A stretch of 5,811 nt of DNA from contig JAUHZL010000204.1 in assembly GCA_030425945.1 (NCBI GenBank), positions 1-5,811 of the forward strand, written 5' to 3'. The stretch is from Alphaproteobacteria bacterium. Its GTDB lineage: Bacteria; Pseudomonadota; Alphaproteobacteria; Rhodobacterales; Rhodobacteraceae. The notes beneath the pieces were generated by a model. That model was not told the DNA's origin and did not search any database. It saw only the letters and a list, made by a program, of their open reading frames with translations. The position numbers and the translations under genes are program-made. This document shows positions 1 to 5,153 of this stretch, piece after piece. How positions within the stretch are numbered: position 1 is the first letter of the stretch; every line of letters begins with the position of its first letter.

Positions 1-130
1 GATCTGGGCGCTGACCCAGCACTACGCCGATTTCGAGGTGCAGGTGCGCGCCGTGCTGGGCGCGCGCGACCCGTTCCCGGAGGCCGAGACCTTTCTCGAC
101 ACGCTCTACGGCCGGTTGCTGACGCCGTAG
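1..130 (+). CDS. rutR: RutR-like TetR-family transcriptional regulator, C-terminal end only
   Basis: This is the 3' end of a gene that enters from the left. Reading from base 2, it gives 42 codons ending in TAG at 128-130. The segment IWALTQHYADFEVQVRAVL closely resembles, from memory, the C-terminal ligand-binding domain of RutR (YcdC), the TetR-family regulator of pyrimidine breakdown that binds uracil in E. coli. The DNA-binding domain lies outside the window, so DNA binding cannot be judged here. The context supports the call: the gene converges on a preT-preA operon whose upstream region carries a RutR-like palindrome at 3240-3259. Inference: it controls that operon in response to a pyrimidine. 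It could be another member of the same TetR subfamily, since only the last fifth or so of the protein is visible. Confidence 0.72.
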   Translation, partial: IWALTQHYADFEVQVRAVLGARDPFPEAETFLDTLYGRLLTP

Positions 131-132
131 GG

Positions 133-525
133 CTAGTCCGGCACCTCGGCCGCGTCGAAGTCGATGTGGAGGTGGTTGCCGTCCGGGTCCCAGACATTGA
201 CCTGCACGACGGGGAACTCCGCGCCGGGCAGCCGGGCCACCCGGTAGCGCGTGCCCCGGGCGTCAAGCACCGCGATCAGCTCGGCATAGCCCGAGGCGCG
301 GAACGCCCCGTGCTCCAGCGTCAGCGCGCCTTGCGGCGGCACCGCGTCCACGCCCACCAGATGCACCAGCGCCCGGTCCCCGGCATAGAGCCATGCCCCG
401 GGAAAGGAGAAAGGCGGGCGCGGGCCGGGCACAAGTCCCAGCACCGCGCCATACCAGTCGATCATCTCCTGCAGCCGGGCGGTCCGCAGGTTCAGGTGGT
501 CCAGATCGGTGATCCGGGCGGTCAC
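133..525 (-). CDS. VOC (glyoxalase/bleomycin-resistance/dioxygenase) family protein, coupled to preA
   Basis: This 130-residue protein has the length and pattern of a single vicinal-oxygen-chelate protein made of two beta-alpha-beta-beta-beta modules. Module one runs from LDHLNLRT (8-15) through WYGAVLGLV (24-32). Module two contains YAELIAVLDARG (80-91) and ends in the typical WDPDGNHLHIDF (112-123). Candidate metal ligands are H10, H72 (LEHGAF) and H120, the last in the place where many family members have Glu; H55 is another possibility. The start is GTG at 525, whose bases form a GTGA overlap with the preA stop, so this is the third gene of preT-preA-VOC and probably depends on preA translation. 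Longer upstream readings in this frame run antisense-like through preA and lack protein-like sequence. VOC proteins include isomerases, dioxygenases, thiol transferases and lyases, so the reaction cannot be named. The gene ends 2 nt from the convergent regulator gene. Confidence 0.85.
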   Translation of the reverse strand: MTARITDLDHLNLRTARLQEMIDWYGAVLGLVPGPRPPFSFPGAWLYAGDRALVHLVGVDAVPPQGALTLEHGAFRASGYAELIAVLDARGTRYRVARLPGAEFPVVQVNVWDPDGNHLHIDFDAAEVPD

Positions 526-1823
526 TCCGCCGCCTTTGCCGCCGGGTTGTTCGGATGCGTGGTCCAGTTGCCGTACTCGGCCTCGACCACGCGGCCGGTG
601 CGCGGATCGACGCTGCCGGGGGCAAGACGCTCCATCGTGATGCAGTCCTCGACCGGGCAGACGTCCACGCAAAGGTTGCAGGCCACGCACTCGGCGTCGT
701 TGACCTCGAACACCCGGCCCGGCTTCATCCAGATCGCCTGGTGGCTGGTGTCCTCGCAGGCGGCATAGCAGCGGCCGCACTTGATGCAGGCGTCCTGGTC
801 GATGCGGGCCTTGGTGACGTAGTTGAGGTTCAGGTACTGCCAGTCCGTCACGTTCGGCACCGCGCGCCCCGTCAGCTCGGCCAGCGTCATCTCCTTCTCG
901 TCGAGATACTGCGACAGGCCCGAGATCATCTCCTGCACGATCTTGAAGCCATAGGTCATCGCCGCCGTGCAGACCTGCACCGTGCCCGCGCCAAGCGCCA
1001 GGAACTCGGCCGCGTCGCGCCACGTCGTCACCCCGCCGATGCCCGAGATCGGCAGACCGCGGGTTTCGGGGTCGCGGGCGATTTCCGCCACCATGTTCAG
1101 CGCGATCGGCTTCACCGCCGGACCGCAGTAGCCGCCGTGGCTGCCCTTGCCGTCGATCGAGGGTTCGGGGCTGAAGCTGTCGAGGTTCACCGAGGTGATC
1201 GACGAGATGGTGTTGATCAGGCTGACCGCGTCCGCGCCGCCCTTCATCGCGGCCCGCGCGGGGTAGCGGATGTCGGTGATGTTGGGCGTCAGCTTCACGA
1301 TCACCGGCATCCGGGTGTTCTGCTTGCACCAGCGCGCGACCATCTCGATGTACTCGGGCACCTGCCCCACCGCGCTGCCCATTCCGCGCTCGGACATGCC
1401 GTGCGGGCAGCCGAAGTTCAGCTCGATCCCGTCGGCGCCGGTCTCCTCGACCAGCGGCAGGATGGCCTTCCACGCCTGCTCCTCGCAGGGCACCATGATC
1501 GAGACGATCATCGCCCGGTCCGGCCAGTCGCGCTTGACCTGCTTGATCTCGCGCAGGTTCACCTCGAGCGGGCGGTCGGTGATCAGCTCGATGTTGTTGA
1601 GGCCCAGAAGCCGCCGGTCCGCGCCCCAGATCGCCCCGTAGCGCGGGCCGTTGACGTTGACGATGGGCGGCCCGGCCTCGCCGAGCGTCTTCCAGACGAC
1701 CCCGCCCCAGCCCGCCTTGAAGGCGCGCTCGACGTTGTAGGCCTTGTCCGTGGGCGGCGCCGAGGCCAGCCAGAACGGGTTGGGCGACTTGATGCCCAGG
1801 AAGTCGGTGGTAAGGTCTGCCAT
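522..1823 (-). CDS. preA: NAD-dependent dihydropyrimidine dehydrogenase subunit PreA
   Basis: PreA is the FMN- and iron-sulfur-containing catalytic subunit (433 residues, normal length) that reduces uracil or thymine to the 5,6-dihydro form with electrons from PreT, in the cytoplasm. Residues 1 to about 310 form a dihydroorotate-dehydrogenase-like TIM barrel. It opens with FLGIKSPNPFWLASAPP (8-24) and contains NFGCPHGMSERGMGSAVGQ (136-154), KLTPNITDI (177-185), the SLINTISSITSVNLD stretch (201-215) and ISGIGGV (259-265), which is typical of the flavin-phosphate site. The C-terminus is a two-cluster ferredoxin domain with C346/C349/C352/C356 (CIKCGRCYAAC) and C379/C382/C385/C389 (CVACNLCVDVCP). 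The loop that holds the catalytic cysteine in pig DPD reads GSAVGQ here, without cysteine. The start ATG follows AAAGGGAG at a 9-nt spacing and lies 22 nt after the preT stop, so the two subunits are in one operon. Similarity to pseudomonad and alphaproteobacterial PreA/PydA is strong from memory. Confidence 0.97.
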   Translation of the reverse strand: MADLTTDFLGIKSPNPFWLASAPPTDKAYNVERAFKAGWGGVVWKTLGEAGPPIVNVNGPRYGAIWGADRRLLGLNNIELITDRPLEVNLREIKQVKRDWPDRAMIVSIMVPCEEQAWKAILPLVEETGADGIELNFGCPHGMSERGMGSAVGQVPEYIEMVARWCKQNTRMPVIVKLTPNITDIRYPARAAMKGGADAVSLINTISSITSVNLDSFSPEPSIDGKGSHGGYCGPAVKPIALNMVAEIARDPETRGLPISGIGGVTTWRDAAEFLALGAGTVQVCTAAMTYGFKIVQEMISGLSQYLDEKEMTLAELTGRAVPNVTDWQYLNLNYVTKARIDQDACIKCGRCYAACEDTSHQAIWMKPGRVFEVNDAECVACNLCVDVCPVEDCITMERLAPGSVDPRTGRVVEAEYGNWTTHPNNPAAKAAE

Positions 1824-1832
1824 TGTCCCGGT

Positions 1833-1840
1833 CTCCCTTT
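1833..1840 (-). promoter_or_regulatory. ribosome binding site of preA
   Basis: On the minus strand this reads AAAGGGAG and ends 9 nt before the preA ATG. It sits in the 22-nt gap after the preT stop codon. It supports the ATG at 1823 as the preA start and shows that preA can be initiated independently within the shared transcript. Confidence 0.7.
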
Positions 1841-1845
1841 ACGGC

Positions 1846-3180
1846 TCAGCCCAGCAGGCTGGCGTGAATGTCCTCGGCGGCGTCGCGGCCCTCGGCCACG
1901 GCGGTCACCGTCAGGTCGTCGCCCCCGGCGGCGCAGTCGCCCCCGGCCCAGACGCCCGCGACCGAGGTGCGGCCCGCGCCGGTGACGGCGATCTTGCCGC
2001 CCGCCAGCGCGATCCCCTCCGGCGTGCCATCCAGCGACTGGCCGATGGCACGCAGCACCATGTCGGCGGGCACCACCCGGGTCTCGCCGGTCAGGCGCAA
2101 CTGGCCGTCGACCGACTGGGTCAGCGCGAACTCGACCCCCTCGACCGCCCCGTTGCCATGCAGCGCCTCGGGCTGGGCGTTGAACATCAGCCGCACGCCC
2201 TTCGACGCGGCGAGGTCCTGCTCGTAGCGGCTGGCGCTCATCGCGGCGCGGTCGCGGCGATAGGCGATGGTCACCTGCTCGGCCCCGAGCAGCTTGGCCT
2301 GCACGGCGGCATCCACGGCGGTCATCCCGCCGCCGATCACCACGACCTGCCGGCCCACGGGAATGTCGGTCTTGTCGCCGGACTGGCGCAGCGCGGCGAT
2401 GAAATCGACCGCGTCCATGACGCCCTCGGTCACGGCGCCTTCGACCCGCAGCGCGTTGACGCCGCCGAGGCCGATCCCGAGGAACACCGCATCGTGGCTG
2501 TCGCGCAGCGCGTCGAGGCTGATATCGCGCCCGAGCGCCGCGCCGTAATGCACGGAAATCCCGCCGATCTTCAGCAACCAGTCCAGTTCCGCCTGGGCGA
2601 ACCCGCCGACGGTCTTGTAGGCCGCGATGCCGTATTCGTTCAGGCCGCCGCCTTTGGGCCGGGCGTCGTAAAGATCGACGTCATGCCCCTTCATTGCCAG
2701 CCGGTGCGCGCAGGCCAGACCCGCGGGCCCCGCCCCCACCACGGCGATCCGCTTGCCGGTCGATGCGGCGCGCTCGAACGGGTGGATGCCCGCGGCCATC
2801 AGGGTATCGGTGGCGTGGCGCTGGAGGCGGCCGATCTCGACCGGCTTGCCCTCGGCCGCCTCGCGGACGCAGGCCTCCTCGCAGAGCGTTTCGGTCGGGC
2901 AGACCCGGGCGCACATGCCGCCGAGGATGTTCGAGGACAGGATCGTCTTCGCCGCCGCCTCGGGCGCGCCGGTGGCGATCTGCCGGATGAAGAGCGGGAT
3001 GTCGATGCCCGTCGGGCAGGCCGTGATGCAGGGCGCATCGTGGCAGAAGTAGCAGCGGTCGGCGGCCACCGCCGCCTCGTGCCCGTCGTAGGGCGGATGC
3101 AGATCGGCGAAATTCGCGGCGATGGTCTCGGCATCGAGACGGCCCGCCACCACACCCGGGCTGTAGATATCGGCTGCCAT
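1846..3180 (-). CDS. preT: NAD-dependent dihydropyrimidine dehydrogenase subunit PreT
   Basis: PreT (444 residues) is the FAD-containing NADH-oxidising subunit that passes electrons to PreA. The N-terminal part is a DPD/GltD-type iron-sulfur domain with cysteines C43, C46, C51, C55 (CYFCHDAPCITAC) and C90, C94, C100, C104 (CARVCPTETLCEEAC). Q120 in IGRLQRHATD matches the place of the unusual glutamine ligand (Q156) of pig DPD. Next come an FAD Rossmann motif VVGAGPAGLA (147-156), a second nucleotide-binding fold with VVVIGGGMTAVDAA (279-292) for NAD(P)H, and the C-terminal FAD motif WAGGDC (411-416). The start ATG at 3180 is preceded by AGGGGG with a short 4-nt spacer. The same frame stays open upstream to 3378, but that extension is Arg-rich, runs through the operator region and does not resemble the family. 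It is the first gene of the operon, probably controlled from the palindrome about 60-80 nt upstream. With PreA it corresponds to the single fused eukaryotic DPD. Confidence 0.96.
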   Translation of the reverse strand: MAADIYSPGVVAGRLDAETIAANFADLHPPYDGHEAAVAADRCYFCHDAPCITACPTGIDIPLFIRQIATGAPEAAAKTILSSNILGGMCARVCPTETLCEEACVREAAEGKPVEIGRLQRHATDTLMAAGIHPFERAASTGKRIAVVGAGPAGLACAHRLAMKGHDVDLYDARPKGGGLNEYGIAAYKTVGGFAQAELDWLLKIGGISVHYGAALGRDISLDALRDSHDAVFLGIGLGGVNALRVEGAVTEGVMDAVDFIAALRQSGDKTDIPVGRQVVVIGGGMTAVDAAVQAKLLGAEQVTIAYRRDRAAMSASRYEQDLAASKGVRLMFNAQPEALHGNGAVEGVEFALTQSVDGQLRLTGETRVVPADMVLRAIGQSLDGTPEGIALAGGKIAVTGAGRTSVAGVWAGGDCAAGGDDLTVTAVAEGRDAAEDIHASLLG

Positions 3181-3184
3181 ATGA

Positions 3185-3190
3185 CCCCCT
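3185..3190 (-). promoter_or_regulatory. ribosome binding site of preT
   Basis: The minus strand reads AGGGGG, followed by TCAT and then the preT ATG. The spacing is short but usable. It decides the start at 3180 against the longer open frame that reaches 3378. Confidence 0.5.
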
Positions 3191-3239
3191 GTCGGTCGCT
3201 GTGGTCTTGTCCTTGGGAAAACGCTGCCACGGGTCCATT

Positions 3240-3259
3240 TTTTTATCAACTGGTAAAAA
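3240..3259. promoter_or_regulatory. putative RutR-type operator
   Basis: The sequence TTTTTATCAACTGGTAAAAA is two 9-bp half-sites, TTTTTATCA and TGGTAAAAA, that are inverted with one mismatch and separated by 2 bp. The inner 16 bp, TTTATCA-AC-TGGTAAA, follow the layout and much of the sequence of the E. coli RutR consensus TTGACCA-NN-TGGTCAA. It is centred about 69 nt upstream of the preT start and 141 nt upstream of the IclR-like gene. A RutR-like gene sits at the other end of the operon. A regulator bound here could act on preT, on the divergent gene or on both; which is inference. Confidence 0.65.
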
Positions 3260-3265
3260 CTTGGG

Positions 3266-3281
3266 GACGGGCAGGCCCGTC
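3266..3281. repeat. perfect 7-2-7 palindrome in the divergent control region
   Basis: GACGGGC and GCCCGTC are exact inverted copies separated by AG. The centre is 24 bp from that of the RutR-like palindrome, and the layout (7-bp arms, 2-bp spacer) is the same. It could be an operator, for example for the IclR-like regulator, or a hairpin in the leader of the rightward transcript (6-bp stem, CAGG loop). The arms are GC-rich in a GC-rich background, so chance is possible. Confidence 0.4.
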
Positions 3282-3390
3282 GCGACTGCCGCCGCGCCGC
3301 GCGCCGCGCCCAAAAATCCGGCAGATCGCAGAGGGTTGCGCGCCGCGCCGGGACGGGGGACAGTCGCGCAGCACGCACCCCGGAGAGCCG

Positions 3391-4182
3391 ATGCCCCAGC
3401 CGCCCGACAGCCCCGGACCGCGCCTGCTCGCGGTGCTGAGCGCCGTGGCGCGGGCGGGCGCGCTCGACCTCGCGGGGGTGCAGGCGGCCACCGGGATTCC
3501 CCGCTCGGCCTGCTACCGGGCGCTCGCCACGCTGGAGGGCGCGGGCTGGCTGCGCCGCCGCCTGTCCGACGGGGCGTTCCTGCCGGTGGCCGCGGCGCTG
3601 GCCCCGCTGGCGGCCGCGTCAACCCCGGGCATGCTGGCCGACCGGGTGGCCGGGCCGCTCGCCCCGGTGCTGCGCCGCGCCCGGATCGCCGCCGACATCG
3701 CCCGGCTCGACCCCGGCCCGGCGCTGGTCGTCGTCGAGACTTCGCGCGGCGAGGGGCCCGCGCCCCTGCCCGAGCCGTTCTTCGGCACGCCCCTGGCGCT
3801 GGCCGCGCTGGCCGTCTGCCCGCCCGAGACGCGGCTGGCGCTGGTGCGGGCCGCGCTCGACAGCGCCGACGAGGAGGACCGCCGCGCCGTCACCTCGGGC
3901 CGCTTCACCCGCGCCGTCGCCGCCTGCGCCGCCGGGGGCGCGGTCTGGGACCCGGGCACGCAATCGCTGACCCTGCCGCTCGACGGGGGCGACGGGATCA
4001 AGGGCGCGCTGCGGCTGGAGGGCACCGGCGCGACCCGGCGCAGCGAAAACCGGCTGCGCGGCCTCGCCGCCGAGCTGCGCCACGCCCTGCCCGACCTCCT
4101 GCCCGAGGCCGACACGATCCGCGCGCGCTACTGGCCGGTGGCCGCCGGACGCCCGCCCGATGACCGCAGGCGGCGCGGATGA
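3391..4182 (+). CDS. IclR-like helix-turn-helix transcriptional regulator
   Basis: This 263-residue protein has an N-terminal winged helix-turn-helix of IclR/MarR style: LLAVLSAVARAGALDLAGV (12-30), then ATGIPRSACYRALATLEGAG (33-52) as the turn and recognition helix, then a wing WLRRRLSDGAFLPV (53-66) resembling the 'G-x-Y-x-L-G' wing of IclR proteins. Total length suits IclR. The rest (about 70-263) would be the effector domain, but it is Ala/Pro/Gly-rich and I see no clear IclR effector signature, so the ligand is unknown. The ATG at 3391 follows GGAGAG at a good distance; the frame stays open far upstream through preT and preA, but that part is antisense shadow. It is transcribed divergently from preT and overlaps the downstream kinase gene by ATGA, so the two form an operon. 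Inference: it may regulate itself and the kinase, and possibly preT, from the shared control region. Confidence 0.8.
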   Translation: MPQPPDSPGPRLLAVLSAVARAGALDLAGVQAATGIPRSACYRALATLEGAGWLRRRLSDGAFLPVAAALAPLAAASTPGMLADRVAGPLAPVLRRARIAADIARLDPGPALVVVETSRGEGPAPLPEPFFGTPLALAALAVCPPETRLALVRAALDSADEEDRRAVTSGRFTRAVAACAAGGAVWDPGTQSLTLPLDGGDGIKGALRLEGTGATRRSENRLRGLAAELRHALPDLLPEADTIRARYWPVAAGRPPDDRRRRG

Positions 4183-4964
4183 GCGGGCCGGACCTCTCCG
4201 ACCTGCTGTCGCGGCACGGCGCGGCGCTGGCGGCCTGCCTGCCCGGCGGCCCGCCGCGCGACGGGCAGATCGGCGGGTCGGTCCTGGCCCGCCGCCGGGG
4301 CCGCGTCGTCCTGCGGCTGAGCGGGGCCGAAGGCACCGCCGTGCTGAAGGTCTTCGGGGCGGAGGATGACGGCTACGCGCGCGAGGCACGGATGCTCGGG
4401 CTGCTGGAGGGGACGGCCCTTGCCCCCGCCCTGCTTGGCCGGGTCGAGGCCGCCCGCACCCTGGTGCTGGAGGACGTGCCGGGGACCCGCCTCGACGACG
4501 CCGGGTCGCCGGGCCTCGCGCGGGCCGAGGCCGGGGCGCTCGGGCGCTGGCTGGCCGAAATGGCCGCCGCCCTGCCCGGCGATCGCGACCCCGACGACTG
4601 GGCCACGCATCTGGCCCGGCTGCCCGGGCGGGGCGCGGCGCTGGCGGACATGGCGGCGGCCAGCGGCGCGGCCCCGCCCGGCGCGCTGCGGCTCTGCCGG
4701 AACGACGGACACCTCGGGAACACGCTGCGGCGTCCGGACGGACAGCTCGTCGGGATCGACTTCGAGGCCGCCGCGATCCGACCCGAAGGCTGGGACCTGC
4801 TGCTGGCCGCGCGCAGCCTGCACCGGCGCTATCCCACGACGCCCGAGGGCCCGGTCGCCGACCTCGTCGCGGGCTGGTGCGCCGCGCGCGGCGACGGCGC
4901 GGAGGCGGCGCAGGCCCTGCACCGGCTGGCCCTCGGCTTTGCCCGGATGACCGCGGGCCTCTGA
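4179..4964 (+). CDS. APH-superfamily phosphotransferase, LicA/choline-kinase-like
   Basis: This 261-residue protein shows the aminoglycoside phosphotransferase/choline kinase fold. K57 in TAVLKVF (53-59) is the likely ATP-binding lysine, E69 in YAREARML (66-73) the helix-C glutamate, and LVLEDVPG (95-102) the hinge. LCRNDGHLGNTL (172-183) is the catalytic loop with D176 and N181, and VGIDFEAA (191-198) the metal-binding Asp, D194. The following EGWDLLLAARSL matches the 'WDLA' helix seen in LicA-like kinases. The usual Brenner His before the catalytic Asp is Arg (RND, versus HGD or HND). The substrate is unknown: relatives phosphorylate choline, ethanolamine, thiamine, homoserine, fructosamines or aminoglycosides. 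There is no sign of a resistance cassette, and base use matches the neighbours. The ATG overlaps the regulator stop as ATGA, implying coupled translation. Confidence 0.82.
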   Translation: MSGPDLSDLLSRHGAALAACLPGGPPRDGQIGGSVLARRRGRVVLRLSGAEGTAVLKVFGAEDDGYAREARMLGLLEGTALAPALLGRVEAARTLVLEDVPGTRLDDAGSPGLARAEAGALGRWLAEMAAALPGDRDPDDWATHLARLPGRGAALADMAAASGAAPPGALRLCRNDGHLGNTLRRPDGQLVGIDFEAAAIRPEGWDLLLAARSLHRRYPTTPEGPVADLVAGWCAARGDGAEAAQALHRLALGFARMTAGL

Positions 4965-5153
4965 CCCGGGCCAATTGTGGCAGGATCTGGGCAGCGCCCG
5001 CCAGTTTTCACGGTTTCGACATATCAGTTCCGATTTTCGGAATATGATGCTTTCCAATCCCCGGCGACACCCCCACACCGGACCCAACCGGTTGAACACA
5101 GGCCGGACGACACGTGATCCCGGCGTTCCGCGCGCCCAACCGAGAGCAGCACC
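4965..5153. promoter_or_regulatory. intergenic region upstream of the RTX gene
   Basis: These 189 nt separate the kinase stop from the RTX start. The part around 5005-5060 is clearly richer in A/T than the rest of the window and looks like a promoter area. TATGAT at 5043-5048 resembles a -10 box, but no good -35 is found 16-18 bp upstream. No stem followed by a T-run is seen, so no intrinsic terminator for the kinase operon can be called. The leader from the -10-like box to the RTX ATG would be about 100 nt. Confidence 0.5.
5028..5042. repeat. perfect inverted repeat next to a -10-like box
   Basis: TTCCGA and TCGGAA are exact inverted copies around TTT. The repeat lies directly before TATGAT (5043-5048), where a repressor or activator could block or bend the promoter spacer. 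As RNA it could form a 6-bp stem with a tight 3-nt loop, but no T-run follows. An operator is the better guess; its protein is unknown. Confidence 0.4.

Larger units (their letters stand above)
3181..3390. promoter_or_regulatory. divergent control region between preT and the IclR-like gene
   Basis: This 210-nt gene-free stretch separates preT (leftward) from the IclR-like gene (rightward) and must hold the promoters of both operons. It contains a short AT-rich island (3237-3260) inside very GC-rich DNA, with the RutR-like palindrome, and next to it a perfect GC-rich palindrome (3266-3281). A GGAGAG ribosome binding site (3382-3387) precedes the rightward start at 3391. I could not assign convincing -35/-10 pairs on either strand. 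Confidence 0.75.

Noticed and set aside
526..1473. Extension of the VOC reading frame upstream through preA
   Set aside because: It is out of frame with preA, low complexity, and the VOC fold begins just after the GTG at 525.
555..1985. Plus-strand open frame of 476 codons antisense to preA
   Set aside because: PreA is unmistakable on the other strand; the antisense protein is His/Arg/Asp-rich with no recognisable domain.
3221..3260. Promoter -35/-10 for preT, starting from TTGATA on the minus strand
   Set aside because: No acceptable -10 hexamer lies 16-18 bp downstream, so no promoter was called.
3299..3349. 12-bp direct repeat GCGCGCCGCGCC at 3299-3310 and 3338-3349
   Set aside because: Only G and C in a GC-rich region; likely chance, with no similarity in the flanks.
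3181..3378. 66-codon N-terminal extension of preT
   Set aside because: It would place the operator inside the gene, is Arg-rich, and the ATG at 3180 has its own AGGGGG site and matches the family's N-terminus.
3619..4974. Long minus-strand open frame of 451 codons
   Set aside because: The protein is Arg/Pro/Gly-rich low complexity and antisense to the IclR-like and kinase genes, which show real motifs.
4965..5042. Intrinsic terminator for the kinase operon
   Set aside because: The only good stem (5028-5042) has a tight loop, a short stem and no following T-run.
5085..5094. 10-bp palindrome CAACCGGTTG in the RTX leader
   Set aside because: Short and isolated; expected by chance at this scale and not placed relative to a promoter element.
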